A stretch of 44,554 nucleotides of DNA from an uncultured Mycoplasma sp. (GTDB lineage: Bacteria > Bacillota_I > Bacilli_A > RF39 > UBA660): contig CAMNSE010000011.1 of assembly GCA_946554525.1 (NCBI GenBank), positions 1 through 44,554 of the forward strand, given 5' to 3'. This document shows, in pieces, positions 34,427-41,851 of this stretch. Below the pieces are notes generated by a model. That model made no database searches and was not told the DNA's origin. It saw only the letters and a program-made list of their open reading frames with translations. The position numbers were made by a program, and so were the translations under genes. Position 1 is the stretch's first letter. Each line of letters opens with the position of its first letter.

Positions 34427-35517
34427 TATTTCTCACCCTTTATTCTTGCGATATAATTTTTAGACTTTAAAACATATCCATGTAATTTTTTATTTATTTG
34501 TTTATAATCAAGAGATTCTTTATCCAATTTTTTTTCTTGGTAAGAAATATATCTGTTTTCACAATTAATTTTTCTTAAAATATTATAAATTCTTTCATTT
34601 TGATTATCGTTTTCATTCTCCTCAAATCTTTTTATAGCATAAAACTCTTTGTTAAAATTTATTGCAAATAAAATAGCATGATAAGAATCTGATACTACCA
34701 CTTCGGCATATTTTATTAAATTTAAAAAATCATTTGGAGAAGCATCTTTTAAAATATTATCACCAAAATTATGAACTTCTTTTATATTTATGTTTATTAT
34801 TTTTTCACAATGATATTTTTCTTTTAATTGTTTCGTAATTCTTTCATATTTATCTTTTTCACCAATAAAATAACATACAAGATATTTCTCTTTTATGCTC
34901 CTTTTATCAATTAATTTATCCCATTCTTTCTTATCTAATAGTAAAGTGGGGTCTAAAACTTCAGTAACTGATTTATTAGTAAGTTTTTTTATAATTTTTA
35001 CTCCAATTCTTTCTCTAACACTTATGCCATGATCAGAAAAATCATTTAAACAGTTTTTTATGATTTCTCTTTGCTCTTTATTATAATCATCCTGAATAGT
35101 AGACGCTGCATAAGAATACTTGGGTATGCTATTAGCAAAATTCAAAAAATAGACTTCATTGAATTGTTTTGATGACCATATTTGATCGCTGCCACACACT
35201 ATCATATCATAGTCTAATTTAGCTTTTTTTAGTTGTTCTATAGAGCCATATATTTTACTCTGAGAAAAATTTTCTTTATGAAATTTATAAAACTTTTTTC
35301 TTCTTCTCAAAACAGTACTTTTAGTTGGCATATGATATTTTACTTTGCGCAAAAAATCATATATGCACCCTGATTTAGCGTTTTCGCGATAATTTATAAA
35401 TTCTGCTTCAAATATATCGTCAGAAAATAATTTTTGCATAGCATACGCTTGAAGTGCACTTCCATAATTATCTATGTAATGCCATGTTAAAATACCTACT
35501 TTCTTCTTATTTGACAT
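34426..35517 (-). CDS. Polysaccharide pyruvyl transferase-family protein
   Basis: A 363-residue protein of the CsaB/WcaK-type family, members of which transfer pyruvate from PEP to sugars as a ketal. Visible features are VGILTWHYIDNYGSALQAYAM at the start, IVCGSDQIWS, SYAAS and SVRERIG, LDPTLLLDKKEW, and AEVVVSDSYHAILFAI near the end. The frame is open to 35550, but ATG 35517 is preceded by GGAGAG at good spacing, so it is chosen; it overlaps the TagO-like gene by 11 bases. A pyruvylated wall glycan would be negatively charged, and in S-layer bacteria such groups anchor SLH proteins. No SLH gene is visible here. Confidence 0.85.
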   Translation of the reverse strand: MSNKKKVGILTWHYIDNYGSALQAYAMQKLFSDDIFEAEFINYRENAKSGCIYDFLRKVKYHMPTKSTVLRRRKKFYKFHKENFSQSKIYGSIEQLKKAKLDYDMIVCGSDQIWSSKQFNEVYFLNFANSIPKYSYAASTIQDDYNKEQREIIKNCLNDFSDHGISVRERIGVKIIKKLTNKSVTEVLDPTLLLDKKEWDKLIDKRSIKEKYLVCYFIGEKDKYERITKQLKEKYHCEKIININIKEVHNFGDNILKDASPNDFLNLIKYAEVVVSDSYHAILFAINFNKEFYAIKRFEENENDNQNERIYNILRKINCENRYISYQEKKLDKESLDYKQINKKLHGYVLKSKNYIARIKGEK

Positions 35518-36574
35518 TTTTATCTCTCCGCTTTTTCTTTTTATGCTCAAATAATATATTTGTTTTTAAAAGTAAAAACACAAAAAATATCATTACTACT
35601 ACATACATTGCAATGGCTTGCTTATTATCTCCTAGAACATATAAAATTGATATTGCCGAAAACATTGCATTAATAAAATAAATAATTAATACCGTTTTAG
35701 TTGGTGATGAAGTCATCCTAAGAAGTTGATGATGCAAGTGTTCCTTATCTGGTGTTCCAATTGATTCTTTTTTTAATAGTCTTCTTACTATGGCAAGTAG
35801 TGTATCAAATATTGGAACAAATAGAATTATAATTGGAATTATAATTGATGTTATAGTTGCTACTTTGTATCCCAAAAGCGCTATTACAGAAATCATAAAT
35901 CCCAAAAACATACTTCCAGTATCTCCCATAAATATCTTAGCTGGTGGAAAATTATGGAATAAAAATCCTAATGTACTTCCAAGCATAATAAGTGACAATA
36001 TAATATCTAATCCTCCTAATTTATTTAAAGTAAACCCAAGTATTGCAATAGTAAGAAAATAAATTGAACTAATTCCAGATGATAATCCATCTAAACCATC
36101 TATCAAATTAATCGCATTGATTATTGCTACTATAAAGAAGATTGACAAAATAATATTAATCCAAGTTGGAAATGTTAAATTTAGTCCTAAAATTGTTAAA
36201 TTACTGAAATACAATTTACCATATAGCACAGTAATACACGCTGCTGCAATTTGACATAAAAATTTATATCTTGCCGGAATAGGGTTAATATCATCAACAA
36301 TTCCTGTAATAATTAAAATAAATCCCCCAATTAATACACTTATCATTTGAGTTGATATCGTTCCAAACAACATATAACCAAGCAAATAAGCTAAAAATAT
36401 GGCAAGGCCACCTAATCTAGGCATCGGCTTTTTATGTACTTTTCTTTCATTAGGAATATCCATTGCATTTATATGTATCGCAACTTTTTTTATAATATAT
36501 ACTAATAGTAAACTAGCAACAAATGTTACTAAAACTATATTCCAAACATTAAATCCGTTAACTTCTAAATTCAT
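35507..36574 (-). CDS. tagO: TagO/WecA-like undecaprenyl-phosphate GlcNAc-1-phosphate transferase
   Basis: Starts wall-glycan synthesis by moving GlcNAc-1-P to undecaprenyl phosphate. The 355-residue protein has about 11 membrane segments. Family signatures: VHKKPMPRLGGLAIFLAYL, NAINLIDGLDGLSSGISSIY (the Asp-rich active site), FMGDTGSMFLGF, and the HLHHQLLRM loop that typifies the WecA/TagO branch. The frame extends to 36658, but ATG 36574 with AAGGTG six bases before is the likely start, giving the usual N-terminus. It is first in the cluster, behind its own promoter, and feeds TagA and the later glycosyltransferases. Confidence 0.93.
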   Translation of the reverse strand: MNLEVNGFNVWNIVLVTFVASLLLVYIIKKVAIHINAMDIPNERKVHKKPMPRLGGLAIFLAYLLGYMLFGTISTQMISVLIGGFILIITGIVDDINPIPARYKFLCQIAAACITVLYGKLYFSNLTILGLNLTFPTWINIILSIFFIVAIINAINLIDGLDGLSSGISSIYFLTIAILGFTLNKLGGLDIILSLIMLGSTLGFLFHNFPPAKIFMGDTGSMFLGFMISVIALLGYKVATITSIIIPIIILFVPIFDTLLAIVRRLLKKESIGTPDKEHLHHQLLRMTSSPTKTVLIIYFINAMFSAISILYVLGDNKQAIAMYVVVMIFFVFLLLKTNILFEHKKKKRRDKNVK

Positions 36575-36593
36575 GTTATCACCTTGTATCTCC

Positions 36594-36622
36594 ATTATAG
36601 CAATTTTTTGAGATAATATAAA
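36594..36622 (-). promoter_or_regulatory. Promoter of the polysaccharide cluster (tagO)
   Basis: -35 TTTATA (36622-36617), 17-base spacer, -10 TATAAT (36599-36594). It may drive at least the tagO-to-wzy run. Confidence 0.65.
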
Positions 36623-36650
36623 GCTTTTTTTGTAGTATCTATTAAAAAAC

Positions 36651-36671
36651 AAAATCAATTAGTTTGATTTT
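36651..36671 (-). terminator. Terminator of the Cys-rich protein gene
   Basis: AAAATCAA / TTGATTTT stem with a five-base loop containing the stop codon; minus-strand tail GTTTTTTAA. Confidence 0.75.
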
Positions 36672-37216
36672 GCTTTTTTCTTTTTTACTACCATTCTTAT
36701 TATTGGAATTGCTAGTATAAGTCCTATAACTCCAACCGCACCGGTACTATCATTATCATCTGTTTTTCCTTTTAACTCTGCACTTGCTTTAACAGCAGCT
36801 ACAGTTGTTTCCTTATATTTACAACTACCATCATTAACTGTAGCTTTAGAATTGTAATTTTGAGCTTTTTTATCTGTACAGCCTTCTACATCATATTCAC
36901 AGGAATTATCTGATTTTTCAGCTTTTGGATTATAGTTTTTTGCTTTTTTATCCATACACCCATAAACATAGTAGACACATGAATTATTGCTTCTATTGGC
37001 ATTAGCATTATAATTTTTAGCTTTAGGATCTGTACAACCATAAACGACGGGTGGAGTGCATGTACAAGATGGGCTAAGCGTACCATCATTACAAACAGTC
37101 CTTCCAGAAGTTGAACATCCCGATACCCCACCATGATGAGAACAGCACCCTCTTTTAGCAAACACATTTGGTATACAAGCAATAAATATCGCCAATATTA
37201 AAATAATTTTTTTCAT
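36659..37216 (-). CDS. Cys-rich repeat surface protein (YHYH-like plus GCTDxxAxNY repeats)
   Basis: A 185-residue membrane-anchored extracellular protein. Residues 1-20 are a signal peptide. Residues about 22-56 (KRGCCSHHGGVSGC ... NDGTLSPSCTC) look like the short YHYH-type Cys/His motif seen in Firmicutes surface proteins. Three 26-residue repeats follow from about residue 60, each of the form GC-(T/M)-D-x-K-A-x-NYN-x(9)-SC-x-Y with paired cysteines. Such GCTDP-A-NY-DGSC repeats are best known from secreted proteins of marine and Bacteroidetes bacteria. A C-terminal membrane helix (about 153-175) ends in KKKKAK. ATG 37216 follows GGAG; the frame also opens at TTG 37225. Function unknown; the cysteines suggest disulphides outside the cell. 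Confidence 0.75.
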   Translation of the reverse strand: MKKIILILAIFIACIPNVFAKRGCCSHHGGVSGCSTSGRTVCNDGTLSPSCTCTPPVVYGCTDPKAKNYNANANRSNNSCVYYVYGCMDKKAKNYNPKAEKSDNSCEYDVEGCTDKKAQNYNSKATVNDGSCKYKETTVAAVKASAELKGKTDDNDSTGAVGVIGLILAIPIIRMVVKKKKAKSN

Positions 37217-37297
37217 AAATTTCAAACTCCATTTAATGCTATTTTAACAAAATCAATATAAATTGTCCATTATTATCGACATTTTTTCACAAATAAA

Positions 37298-37315
37298 AAA
37301 GGATGTTTATCCTTT
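37298..37315 (-). terminator. Terminator of the RloAB operon
   Basis: AAAGGAT-GTTT-ATCCTTT hairpin; the minus-strand tail is TTTTATTTG. Confidence 0.8.
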
Positions 37316-37317
37316 CT

Positions 37318-38010
37318 TTATAACACTTCTTCGATATATAAATCAACTTCGTCAAAAAACTGATGCACTGTTGTACAGCTAAGTGATTTAGCTGGGGTTT
37401 TACCTTTGCATTCGTCCACGCGCCTTTTAGCATTTTTTCTAGCAAGTTCTAGTGACCCATAACTACATAGTTTATCAAAAATTTCTTTATCATTTTTATG
37501 ATACTCGTATTTTTGCCCTTTATCTTTAAAAAATTGATTTATTTTATCTTCATACTCATTTCTTGATAATGCTGAATCTATATAATTAAAGTGTAATAAA
37601 AACCAAAATTCAATTGCTTCATTTGACCATAGCGGAATAAATCCGTTATTTTTGCACATTGTAACTGCATCATTAAATGCTGAATCACTAAAGTCATCTT
37701 TATCAAACACCACAAATATTTTTCCAAAATATACGGTTCTTTTATTATATTTATCTACAATTGCTTGCAAATCTTCAGCTGTTTTTACTAATGATTTTGT
37801 GTTTCTTCCTTCGCCTTTTATTGTTGCTTTAATTTTCTTTTCATCAGGTAATGTTTCGTTTATCTTTCTAATGGCCATTTCAAAATAATTTACTTCGGTT
37901 TCCTCGCCTTCACACACTATTAACCACTTACTTGGCTTTTGAGAAATTAATTTGCTTCTTCTTTCTTCCCTCTCTTTATTCCTTTTTAACCTAAATTCAT
38001 CGTGTCCCAT
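37318..38010 (-). CDS. rloB: RloB-like TOPRIM protein
   Basis: A 230-residue protein matching the RloB/AbiLii group. It has IVCEGEETEVNYF (TOPRIM-type conserved Glu near residue 34), FVVFDKDDFSDSAFND (the DxD pair near 103) and SNEAIEFWFLLHF. TOPRIM domains bind magnesium and cut or handle nucleic acid. The gene lies three bases after the ATPase gene and ends at a terminator, making a two-gene operon. Such ATPase-TOPRIM pairs act in phage abortive infection (AbiL) or accompany restriction loci (RloA/B). The PARIS system has a similar plan but another TOPRIM family. Here no restriction genes are adjacent. Confidence 0.85.
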   Translation of the reverse strand: MGHDEFRLKRNKEREERRSKLISQKPSKWLIVCEGEETEVNYFEMAIRKINETLPDEKKIKATIKGEGRNTKSLVKTAEDLQAIVDKYNKRTVYFGKIFVVFDKDDFSDSAFNDAVTMCKNNGFIPLWSNEAIEFWFLLHFNYIDSALSRNEYEDKINQFFKDKGQKYEYHKNDKEIFDKLCSYGSLELARKNAKRRVDECKGKTPAKSLSCTTVHQFFDEVDLYIEEVL

Positions 38011-38013
38011 AAT

Positions 38014-39216
38014 CTATTCCTCTTCATTCAAAAATGGAATAGCTCCAAACTGGCCTGAAAGATATTTCTTTTCATAATTTGCATCTGCTCTCAAGTTTTT
38101 AAAATCTGCTAATGAATACAAATTTGAAACTCCATCTAAATCTTTTTCCACTAGATAAATTTGATCTCTTCTAGCCTCAGCACTATTAAAAATTAATGTA
38201 CTGTGTGTTGTGAAAATTAATTGAGCTCCCTTTTTATTTGTTTTTGAATCCATATACATTTTAAATATCTTTCTAAAAAGCAGTGGATGAAGTTTAGTAT
38301 CAAGTTCATCTACACACAAAATATTTCCCGTTTCTAAACTTAAAATTACGTGGGGTACAATATTAAAAATTTTTTTCGTTCCATTAGATTCTAACTCTAA
38401 AGGCAGTTTTACTATTTTTTTTGTATCAATATTTTTATGAACACCACTAATTCTATATTTTACATTATCATTTTCATCTTTGTATGGATCAACCACTATA
38501 CCTTTTAGACATGGGTCAAACTCATTAATTATTTTGGAAAACATATTATGCATTTTCTCATCTTCTAATATTGTTATTGATGTATCAGGTTTAAATTCTT
38601 CTGTTCTAATGGAAATATTCATTAAGTCTGAATATAAATCTCTTATTTCTCCTTCGTTTTCCTTTGTCGCCAAAACACTTAAGACTAACAACTTGTCAGC
38701 ATTAATTTCTTTTTGATATAAGTTCCATACATTTTCGTATTTTTTGTATTTTGCTTCAAAATAAATATCCTTAAAATTTTGTCTTTCAAAAATTAAATGA
38801 TTTTTTGCTCTACTATTTTTACTAAAAGCTTTTTTATATAACCATTCTTCCTCGAACCCATTTTTAGCAACAGTAAAACCATATCGATATTCAAAATCAT
38901 GTAAGCATACGGTTATCTCAAATTCAGATGGTTTATCCTTACTATCTTTATCAAAATAAAATGGAAAGGTGCCAATTTCCTTATTCACATCAAAAAATAA
39001 ATTTTTTTTAATTAAATTTTTCATATATGATAGTGCTTCAAAAATCGTTGATTTTCCAGCTGCGTTTGCTCCATGAATAGCTATTACTGGAAGAATATTA
39101 TTTTTGTTCACTTCTATTAAATCTTCATTATGTCTTTTTTCCGCTGTTGCTGTTAAATCAAGAACTCCTTCATTTTTAAAACTTTTAAAGTTTTTAAATC
39201 TAAATTGAATAAGCAT
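38014..39216 (-). CDS. rloA: RloA/AbiLi-like AAA ATPase
   Basis: A 400-residue ABC/SMC-like ATPase of the AAA_15/AAA_21 type. The N-terminal FRFKNFKSFKNEGVLDLTA strand precedes the Walker A IHGANAAGKST (about 48-58). A long middle insertion follows. The C-terminal part has LELESNGTKKIFNIVP (signature-like), ILCVDELDTKLHPLL (Walker B with catalytic Glu) and QLIFTTHST (switch His). It likely senses infection and controls the TOPRIM partner encoded directly downstream. ATG 39216 follows GGGGTG and a good promoter. Confidence 0.88.
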   Translation of the reverse strand: MLIQFRFKNFKSFKNEGVLDLTATAEKRHNEDLIEVNKNNILPVIAIHGANAAGKSTIFEALSYMKNLIKKNLFFDVNKEIGTFPFYFDKDSKDKPSEFEITVCLHDFEYRYGFTVAKNGFEEEWLYKKAFSKNSRAKNHLIFERQNFKDIYFEAKYKKYENVWNLYQKEINADKLLVLSVLATKENEGEIRDLYSDLMNISIRTEEFKPDTSITILEDEKMHNMFSKIINEFDPCLKGIVVDPYKDENDNVKYRISGVHKNIDTKKIVKLPLELESNGTKKIFNIVPHVILSLETGNILCVDELDTKLHPLLFRKIFKMYMDSKTNKKGAQLIFTTHSTLIFNSAEARRDQIYLVEKDLDGVSNLYSLADFKNLRADANYEKKYLSGQFGAIPFLNEEE

Positions 39217-39235
39217 GATCTTTCACCCCAAATTA

Positions 39236-39264
39236 ATTATAGCAAAAATAGTATAAAAATGCAA
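39236..39264 (-). promoter_or_regulatory. Promoter of the RloAB operon
   Basis: -35 TTGCAT (39264-39259), 17-base spacer, -10 TATAAT (39241-39236). Confidence 0.75.
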
Positions 39265-39350
39265 GTTTGAGAGAAATTTGCTCTTAATTTTGCAATTTTA
39301 TACTATTATTTTATGAAATTATGTATAATTTATTACTAAAAGTTAAGAAA

Positions 39351-39376
39351 AAGCAAATTATTTTTTTAATTTGCTT
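39351..39376 (-). terminator. Terminator of the cysS-YugP-like operon
   Basis: AAGCAAATTA / TAATTTGCTT stem with a six-base loop; minus-strand tail TTTTTCTTAAC. Confidence 0.85.
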
Positions 39377-39994
39377 TTATCTAAAAAATGTAATAAAGCG
39401 ATAGGGAAGATTAGCAACATTAATTAGTTCAAATAATATTATATTACTTTGAAATTCTTCATATGGTTTAATTATATCTTCTTTTTTTAAATATTCATCT
39501 AGTTCGTTATCTGAATATTTAAATTTATTAAATATTAATAATTCTAAAATAAACGCTAAAACAAATATAATTAATCCTAAATGGATAATATTCCCACTAT
39601 TTAAGAAAGCACCTAATATAATTATAATATAGGAAACAAATGTTGTGAATGCATTAAATTTACGATATACTGAAGCATTTTCTTTGTTAGTATCTATTGC
39701 AACATTAAAAGCAATAATGCTTGCATATATATCTGTGCCATCAAATACTTCTGGAGTTAATTTTATTACATTTCTATCTTTATCATAAAAATCTAAATTT
39801 TTTCCATTTTTCTTTATAACATACAGCTCTTTTTTACTAAATTTATCTGATAAATTTCTTGCTATTTCGCATCCAGATAATCCAGTTTTATTGGGTATAC
39901 TTTTTAATGTACGTCCAATATTAAATAAAACTATATTTAAAAGAAGAATAAGCACTACTACAATTAGGAAAACTATTTCTATCACTAAACCCAT
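39377..39994 (-). CDS. YugP-like membrane protein lacking the zinc protease motif
   Basis: A 205-residue membrane protein that I align by eye to the YugP family (Zn_peptidase_2). Shared features: an N-terminal membrane helix; KTGLSGCEIARNLSD where YugP has KTGAEVAREIL; LDFYDKDRNVIKLTPEVFDG where YugP has LTDHYDP-x-x-x-VVRLS; then two further membrane helices. The catalytic VAAHEVGHAIQ stretch is replaced by IIAFNVAIDTN (FNVAI for HEVGH), and the later VEFNAS segment by LLIFNKF. All zinc ligands and the catalytic Glu are therefore missing. Its ATG overlaps the cysS stop by one base. It looks like an intact reading frame for a pseudo-enzyme rather than a decaying gene. Confidence 0.65.
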   Translation of the reverse strand: MGLVIEIVFLIVVVLILLLNIVLFNIGRTLKSIPNKTGLSGCEIARNLSDKFSKKELYVIKKNGKNLDFYDKDRNVIKLTPEVFDGTDIYASIIAFNVAIDTNKENASVYRKFNAFTTFVSYIIIILGAFLNSGNIIHLGLIIFVLAFILELLIFNKFKYSDNELDEYLKKEDIIKPYEEFQSNIILFELINVANLPYRFITFFR

Positions 39995-41379
39995 TAGTTA
40001 ACCTCGTATGTAGTTCCTTCGCGAGTATCTTTTAAAATAATTCCTTGCTCTAAAAGTTCATTTCTAATAGTATCTGCTAAGTCATAATTTTTTCTTTGTT
40101 TGGCTTCGTTTCTTTTATTAATCATTTCTATAATATAAGCTTCATCAATTTCTTTTTTATCTTCTTTTGTTAAATCAAGTGATAATACTTTATCAAATTC
40201 TTTTATAATCTCTTTTTTAGTTCTATCATTCACATCACTTTTTAGTACTTCATAGATTAAAGTAATCGCATTAGCAGTATTTAAATCATCACCAATACAT
40301 TCTTTAAATTTATTAATAAATACTTCTTTTACATCTTCATTTATTTCGCCATCTTCTTTTAAACCTAATACTTTATTTTTAAGCTTTTTATAAGCATTTT
40401 CGGCGCCACTTAAGGCATCAAAACTAAACGTTAATTGCTTACGATAATGACTTTGTAATACTAAAAAACGGTAACTTAAAGGATTATATCCTTCGCTTTC
40501 TAGGGTTGATACTGTTAGGACTTTCCCTTTTGATTTACTCATTTTTCCCGATGCATCATTTAAGTGTTCAGCATGCACCCAATATTTACACCATTTATGA
40601 CCAATAAAGCTCTCAGATTGAGCAATTTCGTTAGTATGGTGCGGAAAAATATTGTCTACTCCTCCACAATGAATATCTAAATATTCTCCTAAATTCTTTA
40701 AAGAAATTCCGGTACATTCTATATGCCATCCAGGATATCCCACTCCAAAAGGACTATTCCATTTTAATTCTTGAGAATCAAATTTTGATTTTGTAAACCA
40801 AAGAACAAAATCTGTTTTATTTCTTTTATTTGTATCTTCTTCTACGGTATCACGGACTCCAGAAATTAACTCTTCTCCAACATGATTTGTTAACTTATAA
40901 TAATTATCTAATTTTGATGTATCAAAATAAATATTTCCTCCAGCTTCATAAGCATATTCCTCACTTATTAACTTTGAAATAATTTTAATATACTCATCAA
41001 TATTTTCCGTTGCTGGACTTACAATATCTGGTCTTTTAATATTTAGTTTGTCAGTATCTTTGAAAAATGCTTCTGTATAAAATTTAGCAATATCTAAAAC
41101 AGTTTTTTGCTCTTTTTTAGCACTGCTTACCATTTTATCATCACCAGTATCCGAATCACTTGTTAAGTGTCCTACATCCGTTATGTTCATTACTCTTGTT
41201 ACATCATATCCTAAAAACCTAAGCGTTTTTTCTAAAATATCTTCCATGATATATGTCCTTAAGTTTCCTATATGGGCATAATTATACACTGTTGGACCAC
41301 AAGTGTACATTTTTACATTTTTACTATCCCAAGGAACAAACTCTTCAATTTTTCTTGTTTCAGTATTAAAAATTTTCAT
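39994..41379 (-). CDS. cysS: Cysteinyl-tRNA synthetase
   Basis: Charges tRNA-Cys with cysteine in the cytoplasm. The 461-residue class I synthetase has YTCGPTVYNYAHIGNLRTY (zinc Cys plus HIGH motif), WNSPFGVGYPGWHIECT and HHTNEIAQSE (further zinc ligands), and the KMSKS loop in ASGKMSKSKG. A C-terminal helical domain ends with KRKNYDLADTIR. The frame also opens at GTG 41388; ATG 41379 is preferred because the protein then begins MKIFNTET as usual. No T-box leader is present in the 80 bases upstream. It is followed with one-base overlap by the YugP-like gene. Confidence 0.97.
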   Translation of the reverse strand: MKIFNTETRKIEEFVPWDSKNVKMYTCGPTVYNYAHIGNLRTYIMEDILEKTLRFLGYDVTRVMNITDVGHLTSDSDTGDDKMVSSAKKEQKTVLDIAKFYTEAFFKDTDKLNIKRPDIVSPATENIDEYIKIISKLISEEYAYEAGGNIYFDTSKLDNYYKLTNHVGEELISGVRDTVEEDTNKRNKTDFVLWFTKSKFDSQELKWNSPFGVGYPGWHIECTGISLKNLGEYLDIHCGGVDNIFPHHTNEIAQSESFIGHKWCKYWVHAEHLNDASGKMSKSKGKVLTVSTLESEGYNPLSYRFLVLQSHYRKQLTFSFDALSGAENAYKKLKNKVLGLKEDGEINEDVKEVFINKFKECIGDDLNTANAITLIYEVLKSDVNDRTKKEIIKEFDKVLSLDLTKEDKKEIDEAYIIEMINKRNEAKQRKNYDLADTIRNELLEQGIILKDTREGTTYEVN

Positions 41380-41451
41380 TTTAATCACTCTTTCTCTTAT
41401 ATTTATTATATTACATTATGTTCATTTTAAAAAGCAAAAAATTTCTTAAAA

Positions 41452-41477
41452 TAAAAACGACCTAGTCGCTTTTATTT
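41452..41477 (-). terminator. secG terminator
   Basis: Short AGCGAC-TAG-GTCGTT hairpin flanked by AAAATAAAA and TTTTATTTT, overlapping the secG stop region. Confidence 0.7.
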
Positions 41478-41690
41478 TAAGAATAGTATTAAGGAAATAG
41501 CAAAGAAAATAATTCCAAGAATTAAGGTAAGACGACTAATAAATAATTCAAATCCTCTTTCTTTCATATTTTGGAATAAAGCTTCATTTCCTCCAGTAAT
41601 TATTTGACTTCCATCACTTGCTTTATTGCCTTGTAATAAAACTACCGCGATAATTAAAATTGATACTATTAATAAAATTGTTTCTAACAT
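41472..41690 (-). CDS. secG: Preprotein translocase subunit SecG
   Basis: Small subunit of the SecYEG channel. 72 residues with two membrane helices (about 2-18 and 50-70) and the conserved loop VVLLQGNKASDGSQIITGG-type sequence followed by NMKERG, as in Firmicutes SecG. ATG 41690 is selected over upstream in-frame starts because AAGGA lies nine bases before it. Transcribed from its own promoter with a palindromic operator-like site and closed by a terminator, so it is separate from cysS. Confidence 0.9.
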   Translation of the reverse strand: MLETILLIVSILIIAVVLLQGNKASDGSQIITGGNEALFQNMKERGFELFISRLTLILGIIFFAISLILFLK

Positions 41691-41718
41691 ATTGATCATT
41701 CCTTCGTTTCGCAAAAGT

Positions 41719-41748
41719 ATTATAACACAAATAAGCGCTTATTTGCAA
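41719..41748 (-). promoter_or_regulatory. secG promoter
   Basis: -35 TTGCAA (41748-41743), 18-base spacer, extended -10 TGT-TATAAT (41724-41719). Confidence 0.7.
41728..41745. promoter_or_regulatory. Perfect 18-bp palindrome in the secG promoter
   Basis: CAAATAAGC-GCTTATTTG, a gap-free palindrome filling the spacer and touching the -35. It has no loop and no T tail, so an operator is likelier than a terminator. Confidence 0.75.
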
Positions 41749-41851
41749 TATTTTATTTACTAATTAAGTTTCTCTAAAACCACTGCAAATTATAATAAAA
41801 TATACAAAACACTTAATCTAATTTTTTCAAATAATTCTTATGATAAAGCAA

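Noticed and set aside
41389-41471. T-box leader upstream of cysS
   Set aside because: Only about 80 bases separate secG from cysS, and no T-box sequence or specifier hairpin is visible.
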